From the NCBI GenBank assembly GCA_016618085.1, contig JABLTG010000090.1:17814-81813 (forward strand): a stretch of DNA of 64,000 bases. The letters are read 5' to 3'. This stretch comes from Neovahlkampfia damariscottae (taxonomy: Eukaryota > Heterolobosea > Selenaionea > Neovahlkampfiida > Neovahlkampfiidae). Under the pieces are notes generated by a model, which did not search any database, was not told where the DNA came from, and was given only the letters and a program-made list of their open reading frames with translations. Shown here in pieces: positions 55,580 to 64,000 of this stretch; the first letter of the stretch is position 1, and every line of letters begins with the position of its first letter. Both the position numbers and the translations under genes were made by a program.

Positions 55580-55924
55580 ATGAGTTGGTTAAAAATAAAA
55601 ATATTAGCAACCACTGAAATTCAACTGGAAAATGCATTGAATTATTATAATATCTCAGAAGGAAAAATTGAAAATTTGATTGAAAAACTTGAAGAAAATC
55701 CAACATCTCAAGAATTTATCACTGAAGAAATTACAGAGAGCTTTAAAAAACTTGAAGATATTCTAAACAACAAAGTACCACTTTTTTATGACTCTTTGGA
55801 GAATAAAGAAAAATATTACGAAAAAATTAAAACTTCAAAACAAAATTTTGAAAATTTAAAACAAAAATTTGCAGAAACCAATGACATGGGTAAAAAAAAA
55901 GAAATAGAAATTAAAAAACAATAA
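55580..55924 (+). CDS. Small coiled-coil protein, unknown
   Basis: 114 residues, one exon, start MSWLKIKILATTEIQLENAL. Almost entirely helical and charged, with Lys/Glu heptads (IENLIEKLEENPTSQEF, ESFKKLEDILNNKV, KYYEKIKTSKQNFENLKQKF) and a basic end KKKEIEIKKQ. No signal peptide, Cys motif or membrane helix. The size and pattern are seen in subunits of tethering, kinetochore or BLOC-type complexes, but nothing allows a specific call. AATAAA overlaps the stop; the nuclease gene starts 56 bp later on the same strand. Confidence 0.55.
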   Translation: MSWLKIKILATTEIQLENALNYYNISEGKIENLIEKLEENPTSQEFITEEITESFKKLEDILNNKVPLFYDSLENKEKYYEKIKTSKQNFENLKQKFAETNDMGKKKEIEIKKQ

Positions 55925-55980
55925 ATTAGTAAATAAAAGTGGTACGGAACATTTTCATTAATTTTCTATGAATAGAATCG

Positions 55981-58278
55981 ATGCAAAGGACTATTTCCTT
56001 CAACAGAAAAAAAAGATTGCAAGAAGAAGAGCTTTCTCCTCATAAGATATTCAACAAACTTGAAGAAATTTTTTCTAAAATAAAAACTAAATCAGTTAGA
56101 GAATCATATGCAACAGAGAAATTGGTCAATGATTATCCATCTATTGCACCAAACAACATTGAAAATTTGAATGAATTCTACATGAAATTAATGAAAGATT
56201 ATCATTCCATTTATTTTGAAATTGGAAAAAAAGGAATTTCATTTAAAATAACATCTATTTATCAAAGAATTATTCGTAGAATAGAAGAAATTATGATTGA
56301 CAGGGATGATAAATTTTACCAATTAGATTTAATGCTAAATGATGACCCAATTCTCAAAAATATAATTGAAAAAAAGGAAGATATCTTTGAATCATTCAAG
56401 ATTGTATCTTCATCTTCCATTTTTATAAAATTACAATCTCCAATTTCAATTGGATTTTATTCTCATCAAGAAATTGTTGCAAAACAAGTTGATTATTTTT
56501 TTGATGAAAAAAATCTTTCAAAAGATAAAACATTACAGCAATCAATGAAAAAGAATCATGGTTGTGTCAAAATTCAAGTTATTTTATCATTGAAACAAAT
56601 TTTGAATTTATTAAAAGAACAAAAGTCACAAGATGAAAAATCAGAGTATTTGATTGGATGTATTGAAAAATATTGTAAGAATGCGACAATGGAAAAAAAT
56701 GGAACTTTAATTAGGGCTTTTAATAATGAAGAGAAATTATTGATGAAAATGAATGAATTATTTTCTGATGATTATTATTCGACGAATAATTTCCTTAAAG
56801 AGTTATCATCACAACATGATGAAGGATTTATTGATTTGAACATTATTTTAGGGTTTCCTGAAATTAAAAACATAATCCAAAAATTTCCAGAAAATACTGA
56901 AAAAATTCATCAAATACTTTCAGTTTCGGAAATATTCACCATCAAAGATCATTGGATCAAAAAGAATTTTTCAATTTCAAAAATGGAAATCTCTGAAGAT
57001 GTAGAATTTTTAGATAAAATTAATTTTCTATTTGGTGACGCAAATTTTTCTTTAGATTTTGATTTGATAAAAAAAACTCAAGAAAATTCAGGATTCATAT
57101 CAATTGAACAAATCATGAGAGACTATGATATAAAATATGAAAATAAATCAACAGATGAATTGATGAATATTTTGAAAAAATCAAAAATAGTGGATTGTCA
57201 TTCGTCAAATCCATGGATAAAAAGAAAAAACAAAATTGATTTTAGAAAAGTAATTCTATCAGGTGTCAATGCTAATACATTTAATTTCAAACACATTAAT
57301 GAAGATTTATGTTTTACAGTAATGCAGTATAATATACTTGCTGATTATTTATGTAATTTTGAATATGCAACGACCCAATCAAAGTTATGGGAGAATAGAA
57401 AGAGAATTATTTCAAAAGAAATCAAATTTTATATGCCTGATATATTTTGTTTAGAAGAAGTTCAAACAACAAAATTTGAAAAAAGAAAATCATTTTCAAA
57501 TCCAGATGATCATTATACTTGGTTTCTTGGAGAATTCTTTGAGGATTATAGTTCTATTTATAAAAGAAAATTAAGTACAAAAAAAGGACCTGAAATAGGA
57601 AATGCAATATTTTGGAAGAAGGAAATATTTGAAATGAAAGAGAAATATGAAATTGATTTATCAAAAGAAATTTCTAAAGATGTTTCAGATGAAAAAACGA
57701 AAAAAAATTTGATCAATTATCCTCAAGTTGCATTAATCGCAAAGTTATTACATTTACCATCAAATCAAGAAATATTGGTTACTGTAATTCATACATCATC
57801 CCATTATCAATCTCCTCATATTCAATGTTGTCAAGTTCAATGTTGCTTGAATAAAATCAAAGAAATAGAAAAACAAGAAGGAAAATCACTCCCAATTGTA
57901 TTTTGTGGTGATTTTAATTCTGGTCCAAAAACTGAAGTATATTCATTATTATCAAATGGAAAATTAACAGATGATGAATTCATAAAATTATACGAGAAAT
58001 CATATCAAGATAGTTTTGAACTTCCATTTAATTTTTCACATGATTTGCAATTAACAAGTGCATATTATGATGTGAACTATGAAGAACCATCAATAACACA
58101 TGCAACATCCACATTTGATGGAACTTTAGATTACATTTGGTTTTCAAGAGAATTATTGACAACAATTGCAGTTCTTGAAACACCAAAAGAAGAAGAAATA
58201 AAAAAAGAGATTGGATTACCAAACTCAAGATATCCATCAGATCACCTTCCATTATTAGCAAAATTTCAATTTAAATGA
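55981..58278 (+). CDS. Triple La-motif protein fused to a CCR4/Angel-type EEP nuclease
   Basis: 765 residues, one exon. Three La-motif winged helices precede the catalytic domain: (i) about 165-215, IVAKQVDYFFDEKNLSKDKT with GCVKIQVILSLKQILNL; (ii) about 255-300, LLMKMNELFSDDYYSTNNFL with GFIDLNIILGFPEIKNI; (iii) about 340-385, FLDKINFLFGDANFSLDFDL with GFISIEQIM. The EEP domain (about 440-765) shows TVMQYNILADYLCNFEY, IFCLEEVQTTKFEK with the metal-binding Glu, VTVIHTSSHYQS, VFCGDFNSGP and YPSDHLPLLAKF with the terminal Asp-His. CCR4-class enzymes remove poly(A) or 2',3'-phosphates. The La motifs suggest it selects RNA 3' ends. The fusion is unusual. Confidence 0.85.
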   Translation: MQRTISFNRKKRLQEEELSPHKIFNKLEEIFSKIKTKSVRESYATEKLVNDYPSIAPNNIENLNEFYMKLMKDYHSIYFEIGKKGISFKITSIYQRIIRRIEEIMIDRDDKFYQLDLMLNDDPILKNIIEKKEDIFESFKIVSSSSIFIKLQSPISIGFYSHQEIVAKQVDYFFDEKNLSKDKTLQQSMKKNHGCVKIQVILSLKQILNLLKEQKSQDEKSEYLIGCIEKYCKNATMEKNGTLIRAFNNEEKLLMKMNELFSDDYYSTNNFLKELSSQHDEGFIDLNIILGFPEIKNIIQKFPENTEKIHQILSVSEIFTIKDHWIKKNFSISKMEISEDVEFLDKINFLFGDANFSLDFDLIKKTQENSGFISIEQIMRDYDIKYENKSTDELMNILKKSKIVDCHSSNPWIKRKNKIDFRKVILSGVNANTFNFKHINEDLCFTVMQYNILADYLCNFEYATTQSKLWENRKRIISKEIKFYMPDIFCLEEVQTTKFEKRKSFSNPDDHYTWFLGEFFEDYSSIYKRKLSTKKGPEIGNAIFWKKEIFEMKEKYEIDLSKEISKDVSDEKTKKNLINYPQVALIAKLLHLPSNQEILVTVIHTSSHYQSPHIQCCQVQCCLNKIKEIEKQEGKSLPIVFCGDFNSGPKTEVYSLLSNGKLTDDEFIKLYEKSYQDSFELPFNFSHDLQLTSAYYDVNYEEPSITHATSTFDGTLDYIWFSRELLTTIAVLETPKEEEIKKEIGLPNSRYPSDHLPLLAKFQFK

Positions 58279-58281
58279 TTA
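58276..58281. terminator. Directly abutting stop codons of convergent genes
   Basis: The nuclease gene ends TGA at 58276-58278 and Nup88 ends TAA on the minus strand at 58281-58279, so no base separates the coding sequences. 3' UTRs and poly(A) signals of both must lie within the opposite gene. Confidence 0.6.
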
Positions 58282-60653
58282 AAGAGTTGCAAGTTTTTTA
58301 TTTAAATCCAAAATTTGATTTGTACAAGCAGCAAGATAGAAATATGTTTCTTCCAATTGTTTTTCCATTTCTTGATGTTGATTTTTTGAAAATTCACCTT
58401 CAAAATTATTCTTTTTTGTTCTTTCTATTTTTTCTTTTAGTTTGATGATTTGATTTTCATAATGTACTGATTTTTGTTTTAATTTTCTTAGCTCTATTGA
58501 TTTTTCATTCATAAATTGATGAAATTCATTTTCCTTCTCAGAGAGAGGTTGAAATTGTTGAATTCTTTCAAACAATTTATCAATTCTATCATTCAAATTT
58601 ATTTGCTTTGACATCTTTTCAAAAAGTAAAAAAAAAACATAATTCTTTTACCATATCTTGAATTTTTGGAGTCAAAATTAGTTTTCTTTGATTTTCTTGT
58701 TCATATAAATCATCACGTAATTCTATGATTTTTTTTGCTTGAGCTGTTTTTAAATCTCTCAATAAAATCAATCTTGTATTAATATGTCTTGATAATAACT
58801 CTATTTTTTGAATATATTCTTCATTCAATAATTCACATTTTTGTTCCACTACTTTTTGAGAAAGTGAATTAGATTCTTCACGTGAAATATAAGGTAATGT
58901 TGTAACTTTTGTTTGATTGATGATTTTTTCAAGTGATTCATATTTGATATCTGAAAATTGATCTGCTTCTTCATCTGAAAAATAATCTTGATTGAATGTT
59001 TCTCCTAATTCTTTGTTGAATAATTCTGGGAGAATTCTACACACTAAATTTCTTTTTGAATCTAGAAACATGATATATGAACCAACATATGAATCTGAAA
59101 TACAACAAATTCCAAGAGAACGTTGACTTGAAAAATGTTAACAATTTTGTACATTTTGACTTACTCTGAAGATACTAAATGATGAATAGAGGTTGATTCA
59201 ACATTTTCAAGATCATCTTCATCAAAATCAACTAAATATGAACTAATGGTTGTTAAAAATGAAAAATCTAATTGAAAAATAGCATTGGAGTGCATTACAA
59301 AAATAGTCCTTAATTTTGAATTGTTAGTATAAAGTGTAGCATTTTCATCTTCCATTTCCAATTCTAAATCAATTGTTTCATATTCAGTCAATCCAGATGA
59401 TCTTAAATATGTATTTGATTCTTTTGATGTCCAAATTGGACGTACTTCTTCAGTTAAAAGAAAAATTTTAACTTTTCCTTTTGAGTTAATGGATGCAAAA
59501 CTTGTAAAAGCAGAATCTAAATCATTTGGAATTCTACACATAAATGTTGTCTGTTTTAAATCATTTCTATTTGAATCTTGACATTCATAAGAATAAGGTC
59601 CACAAATTAAAACATTTTTGAATTTTGGATTTTTAGTTTTAACATAGTTGACTCCAGTTTCATCTTTTTTAATCATTTTTAATGATTTTTCATCAATCAA
59701 ATTTTTAAGAAAAATGAATTCATTATCAGTTGTAATCTCTTTGCATTCTTCAAAATAAGAATTTGGAAATAACCTAAAAAGTTAACAAGATAATTCTTTA
59801 CATGTTATAAGGAACTACTGGACAAAGTGAATAAAATTGTCCATTAGATTTCATATAAAAAATGGTAAATCTCTCCCATTTAACATTTCTTCCAAAAGCA
59901 AATGAAACAATGGATGATGATTTTGTATTTTTTTCAGCTAATTCAAATTCTTGTTCTGGTGAAAGATTATCCTTTGTCAAATTATATAAACTGTTAAAGT
60001 AAGAAAATGTTTGTTATTTTAACCTTAATTTATTGTCACTTGTTAAAATAACGACATGAACGTCTGAAAGAGGATGCCATTCAATTTGTAAAATTTTTGT
60101 AAATTTGATAGCGTTTGATAAGTCAGTGCCAACTTGAATCGTCCTTATTTTGATATTAATATGTGTAAATTGATTGATTACCTGCATGATATACCTCTTG
60201 TTTGACCTTTTGGAGTGGCATCTGACGAAATACTTCCGCGAAGTTGTGGCAAAAGAATACACCAAATTTTAGATTCTCCTTGAAGTAGCAAGTAATTACC
60301 AGAATTATTAAATTTCATGTCTAAAATTTTAAAGTCGACAGGTAAGCATTTTATTTCCTGAAAAAAAAACAATAAAAAAAAATGAAAGAAAACTTTTGAA
60401 ATATCTGATGGAATTTCTTTGTTATCCGTTGAGTATTTCTTTACTCTTTTTAAATTTATATATTTTAAATCATTTTGTTCGTCGCAAATTACGAGTTCGG
60501 ATTTTGAATTTGTAGCCAATATATTCTTTGTTGTTCCATCTATTTTTTATTATTTTAATTCATTAATTTACTATTGACCTTAATTTTATGTTTTTTATTT
60601 TTTTGTATTGTCTGATACGCTTGAAGTAAATTTGTTGAGAATTTAGTGGACAT
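58279..60653 (-). CDS. NUP88: Nucleoporin Nup88/Nup82
   Basis: 710 residues in eight exons (60653-60572, 60539-60394, 60357-60182, 60143-60024, 59990-59802, 59773-59165, 59126-58652, 58614-58279). The N-terminal beta-propeller includes LDMKFNNSGNYLLLQGESKI, IEWHPLSDVHVVILTSDNKL and KWERFTIFYMKSNGQFYSLC followed by PVVPYN, a strong Nup88 signature. The C-terminal third is coiled coil (INTRLILLRDLKTAQAKKI, YLAACTNQILDLNKKLATL), which joins Nup62 and Nup214 in the cytoplasmic-face mRNA export platform. Length matches the family. The CCAATC box lies only about 5 bp upstream of the ATG, implying a minimal 5' UTR. Confidence 0.88.
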
Positions 60654-60894
60654 TTTGATTGGACAAAAAAAAAAATTCGAAACACATTTTATTTGAATTA
60701 AAGGAGACTTAGATTTACGAGTTGAATTGATTCATATCTGATTTGATTCAAATACAATTGACTTTAAAAATTTGGATTTGTTTATAAATGGAATTGTAAC
60801 ATCATCTTTGAACAAAAAATTAAACTCCAAAAAGACCACGGAAAATAAGAAATTTCTCTTGATCAAGTTCCAGTTCTAATGGTCCAAACAATCA

Positions 60895-62476
60895 TCAGTT
60901 GCTCGCTGTTTTTTCAACAGCTCGCAAAACAGGATCTGAATCAAATTTTATATTTTTCAATATTTTAAATTTTTGATTTGGAGAAGTTGAAAAAACCACA
61001 AAAACAGGAGAATCTAACAAAGTCAGTTAATGAATATTTCTCACCTAATTTCATTTCTTCCACCTCCCTAATAGTCAATAAACTATTATCAAAATCATCA
61101 TTCACGTAAAATTGAATAATTGAATCATCAAAGTTTAAAAGAACACTCAATACATCACCAGTGAGACATTTGAAATAAATTTTTTTCAATTTCCCATCTG
61201 TGTCCAATCTGATTCTATCCATTTTATCTCTCCACATTGGTGGTAAACCTGAAACTGAGCCATCTCTCATATATTCAATATACTTATGTTTTTCTTCAAT
61301 TTCAGATCCAAACACTATTTTCAAGTTTCTTTCAGATACAATACCAATTCCAGAGCCTCTCATTGCTTGCATATTTAAAATTCGAATGAGAAATTTTCCT
61401 TTTTTCAGCGATTCTTTGGTGCTTGCGAATTTGATTTCTGGTATTTTTTGGAATTTTGTGATGTTCTCAATTTCATTTTTTTCTTTGTTCAATTTTATTC
61501 CTTTTGAAATTTGTTTTGATGAAATTGTCCAAGGTTTTAATAAATATAATTCTTTATAAGAATTGACGTTGAATTCATTGATATTTACATTTGTAGGGTA
61601 ATAAGAAAAATTTTCGACGTAATATTTCCAAATGAGATCTGAGGAAAACATATCATAATATTTTCGACTTGTACCTGCTAAATTTAAAATATCAATTGGC
61701 TTTGCATATCTAACAATGCCAAGAATCAGTTCAACAGGTTGTAAATATATCAATGATATTAATGAATTTGATGGATGGAATTTTTGTATTTTCTTCAATA
61801 CAATGGATATATTTGGTCTCTTTTTAGGATTTTTCTCTATCATTTCAAATAGTAAATTGATAAATTCAATTGGGTAGTCTTTTGAAAAATTTGTTTTTTT
61901 TAATTGCTTAAAGTCTGTCTGTTGAAGGTTAATCATTTCAAAAATAATAAGCCCAAGTAAAAATACATCTGATAAAGTCGATATTTTTTCTTTTAAAATT
62001 GGAAAAGTGAACTCTTCTTCTTTTAGTGAAGCATGTAAATAGAATCCACTGATAACAACATAATCTTGTTTTAAAAGTATTTTTGTAGAGTTCAAGCTTC
62101 CATGATATTGATTATTATTATGTATCCATTTTATTCCGAAACATATTTGCTGCATTGTATTAATAATTTCATCAAATGAGAAGTTTTCATTTATTTTTTT
62201 TTGTTGTTGAATAACGTCTGATAAATTCTTTTTTATCAATGGACAAGTATATACAATAGTCTCTGAATCATGATAAAAGTAATCTTCAATTGATAAAACG
62301 AAATTGGAATTGTGAAAAATTTTACATTTTTCTTCAATTTCGTGATAAGCTTCTTCTGCATCTAACAAGTCATGACAAAATATTTTGTGAAGTAAATATG
62401 AATTTTTGTTCTTTTTTCCATGATATAATGAGTGAGAAGAGGTTTGTTTTATCAATTCTGTGTCATAATCGTTCAT
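60895..62476 (-). CDS. Pseudokinase + F-box + SPRY-like protein
   Basis: 516 residues in two exons (62476-61045, 61013-60895; 31-nt intron), or 503 residues if that intron is retained and the stop at 60965 is used. The kinase-like domain has ICFGIKWIHNNNQYHGSLNS where HRDLKPxN is expected and YVVISGFYLH where DFG is expected, but keeps LSDVFLLGLIIFEMI and KKRPNISIVLKKI, so it is probably inactive. An F-box follows (YLQPVELILGIVRYAKPIDI, LNLAGTSRKYYDMFSSDLIW), then a SPRY/B30.2-like part (RGSGIGIVSERNLKIVFGSE, DVLSVLLNFDDSIIQFYVND). It may be a substrate receptor for an SCF ligase. AATTGG box about 8 bp upstream. Confidence 0.75.
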
Positions 62477-62518
62477 GAAATTGTCCAATTAAAAATAAAT
62501 GGAAAAAGTTAAAAATAA

Positions 62519-63159
62519 TTAAAGTCCAGATTTTAAACAAGAATCATGTGATTCCCAAGTTAACTCTGAACATTTTTTTATTGAATCATTAATTTTTTTA
62601 ATCATATCTTCGCCTAATAAAAAGAAATTAAAAATGTAAAAAATAAAGAATACTTGGAGGTGTCATTCTTCGAGTTTTTAAGTCCACAAATCCCATTAAA
62701 ACTAATAAAAATAAAAATTGAGAGTTTATGAACCTTCAAGAACACTTGCTACAGTGTCGTTAGTTTAAAATATAAATGTTCAAAAGCAATTTTTTTTGAC
62801 TTTTTGAAAGACCAACAAGACGATAAAATAATTCCACTTTGTCACCTATTGCAATTTCATTCAAGTAATGAACATGATGTTGTAAATCAAATGTACTAAT
62901 TTGATGTTTTTTGATATAGTCATCATCATAGCCCAAACTTGCAAGTGTTTTAAATTCTGCATTGTCATAAAGAGCCTTTGATTAATGAAATCAATCGGTT
63001 TCATACCATATAATGTCTAATGTTCATGTGTCCATTGATATCTTCAAATGATTTTGGGATTGTGATTGTGGGACTACAACTAGGTAATGTTTCAAGTCAC
63101 TGTAAATAAATTAATCAAGTTAAATTACCGTTTGGAGATGGTAGTGTTTTTCTCAACAT
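62519..63159 (-). CDS. Thioesterase (4HBT/hot-dog) superfamily gene, frame problems
   Basis: Pieces of one hot-dog-fold protein are spread over several short exons: TITIPKSFEDINGHMNIRHY with the D-x-x-GHMN motif, then ALYDNAEFKTLASLGYDDDY, HHVHYLNEIAIGDKVELFYR, LVGLSKSQKKLLLNIYILN, NDTVASVLEV, LMGFVDLKTRRMTPPSEDMI and a C-terminal WESHDSCLKSGL. Introns of 27-40 nt join most of them. Two joins fail: the ATG at 63159 (20 bp after a CCAAT box) does not reach IPKSFED in frame, and one extra T near 62752 separates ILN from NDTVAS. This is either a sequence error or an early pseudogene. Likely activity if intact: acyl-CoA thioesterase. Confidence 0.5.
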
Positions 63160-63284
63160 TTGTTTGGTAAAGAAATTGATTGGTCAAAAAAACATTTTAG
63201 TTTTATTTTTCATTCTTCTTCAGAATCAACTGACAACTTTTTTTTTTGATCTTCTTGTTTTAACAATTGTTTTTTTCTTTGGTT

Positions 63285-63605
63285 TTATTTCTTCTTCTTC
63301 TTCTGAATCATCGCGTTTTCTTTTTTTTGTTTTTTATCATCTTCTTCATCAGTGAGTTTTTCTGCTTTTTCTAATGCCTCATCTTTTTCAGTTCCAAACT
63401 GTTTCCATTCTGTACGTTCTGATTTTCCTTCTTCAGGTTCAGTTTCACCTTCAACATATTTATAAGAACAACGACGAAAATGAGTATCTTGAAAAAACCC
63501 TGGACAAGTGAATGTACCATCTTCATATTTCAAAGTTGCACCTCCACATTTCTATATATTAATTTAATTCAGACTTACGGCTAATGAATTGATGGTTATT
63601 GTGAT
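63285..63605 (-). CDS. PARP1 PADR1/Zn3-like zinc protein, start not found
   Basis: The main exon (63551-63285) reads KCGGATLKYEDGTFTCPG, FFQDTHFRRCSYKYVEG and RTEWKQFGTEKDEALEKAEK. This resembles the PADR1 zinc-ribbon of PARP1 (C..C..C followed by W), though spacing differs slightly and the first Cys would come from upstream. A 27-nt intron (63552-63578) precedes it, but I find no ATG in the upstream exon before the CCAAT box at 63613. At an A8 tract (63321-63328) the reading frame ends soon after as a Lys run, while the next frame gives KRKRDDSEEEEEIKPKKK, a more natural nuclear tail. So both the start and the end are uncertain. Probable DNA-binding nuclear protein. Confidence 0.45.
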
Positions 63606-63731
63606 AAAAGTGGCCAATTAGATTTAATTTTGCCAGTTATTTTTAGAATTTTTACTTGAAGTTGTTCAAGTTGAACAAAAAAGACCTTTTGTTCAACTAG
63701 AAAATACTGAAAAAGATCTCAAGTATTTAAA

Positions 63732-64000
63732 ATGTCCAAACAGCTCAAATTGGATTCATTTTGGAAAGAAAAAAATGTTACTTCAACATCAACAACAGAA
63801 GTGATAAAAAAGAGAAAACTTGAAGAAACAAAAGAAACAGGAAATATGAAATCAACATATAAACAAGGAAAATATTCATATCCTTTTTGGTGGACTAAAG
63901 AAAAAGAAGACATGCTACAAGTGAAAAGTATACCTTCAAGTTCTTCTTCTTCTTCAGTTGACAAGAATATTTGTTGGACAAAAAAGTTGGTAGAACAATC
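63732..64000 (+). CDS. Partial gene with N-terminal PIP-box-like motif (3' end off window)
   Basis: The ATG at 63732 opens MSKQLKLDSFWKEKNV and is uninterrupted to the window end (89 codons). QLKLDSFW fits the PCNA-interacting pattern Q-x-x-[ILM]-x-x-[FY]-[FYW], which is common at the very N-terminus of replication and repair enzymes (for example 'QxxLxxFF' in uracil-DNA glycosylases and ligases). A basic KKRKLEE, possibly a nuclear signal, follows, then KYSYPFWWTKEKEDMLQV, which I cannot place. Divergent from the PADR1-like gene, sharing a GGCCAATTA box at 63612-63620. A repair-related function is inference. Confidence 0.55.
   Translation, partial: MSKQLKLDSFWKEKNVTSTSTTEVIKKRKLEETKETGNMKSTYKQGKYSYPFWWTKEKEDMLQVKSIPSSSSSSSVDKNICWTKKLVEQ

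Noticed and set aside
55435-55617. 60-codon protein starting MHPHSPNFNH
   Set aside because: It spans the CCAAT box and overlaps the start of the next gene in another frame; no protein features.
1-64000. tRNA or rRNA genes, transposases, reverse transcriptases, viral genes
   Set aside because: Looked for and not seen on either strand by eye. A tRNAscan or profile search would be needed to exclude short RNA genes fully.

Overview
This window is nuclear DNA from an AT-rich, gene-dense, single-celled eukaryote. The evidence is spliceosomal GT-AG introns, AATAAA-type 3' ends and purely eukaryotic genes (Nup88, DDB1, ASCC2, RPAC2, Tim9, a SNARE, a formin, RGS proteins, DPH4). TAA and TGA both act as stops, so I see a standard genetic code. 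The many small GTPase, RhoGAP, formin, RGS and BTB genes suggest an amoeboid or flagellate protist such as a heterolobosean or anaeramoebid, but I cannot fix the lineage from sequence alone. Tim9 argues for a protein-importing mitochondrion. An enoyl-CoA isomerase ending in SKL argues for peroxisomes.

Layout. 0-6 kb: a GTPBP1-like GTPase whose coding sequence is split by an intein running off the left edge, then a HAD hydrolase, a CtlX-like amidinotransferase-fold enzyme, an RGS protein and Tim9. 6-11.3 kb: a looser block with a small secreted cysteine-protein family, a TLC membrane protein and several decayed genes. 11.3-12 kb: a DUF3501 protein. 12.2-26.2 kb: one giant membrane protein of about 4,629 residues (signal peptide, RCC1 propeller, roughly 160 short GCC2/GCC3-type cysteine units, then membrane segments). 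26.4-34.8 kb: START protein, RPAC2/DPH4 head-to-head pair, small SNARE, homeodomain protein, ASCC2, peroxisomal enoyl-CoA isomerase, Sel1-repeat protein. 34.9-45.5 kb: ABCC transporter, B-box/BTB protein, C2-RhoGAP, DDB1. 45.5-50.8 kb: a cluster of three related genes (two with RGS domains, one that has lost it), a Notum-like secreted hydrolase and a Lys/Thr-rich protein. 51-58.3 kb: kelch-formin, two Ras-like GTPases, a SnoaL-like protein, a coiled-coil protein, and a nuclease with three La motifs. 58.3-64 kb: Nup88, a pseudokinase/F-box/SPRY-like protein, a thioesterase-fold gene with frame problems, a PADR1-type zinc protein and a partial gene with a PIP-box-like start.

Genome style. I reconstructed more than 60 introns by hand. 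Most are 27-44 nt, many carry an A or T homopolymer, and all are GT-AG. Intergenic spaces are tiny. Two convergent pairs are separated by 3 bp and 0 bp, and AATAAA often overlaps the stop codon. Most start codons lie 5-60 nt downstream of a CCAATCA/TGATTGG-type box in either orientation. This looks like a core promoter element, and I used it with the first ATG to choose starts.

The standout is the intein in the GTPBP1-like gene. It begins at a Cys immediately after the His of a conserved His-Cys pair, carries Hint blocks A and B, and enters a LAGLIDADG-type endonuclease region before the window ends. No mobile elements, tRNA or rRNA genes or CRISPR arrays were seen.
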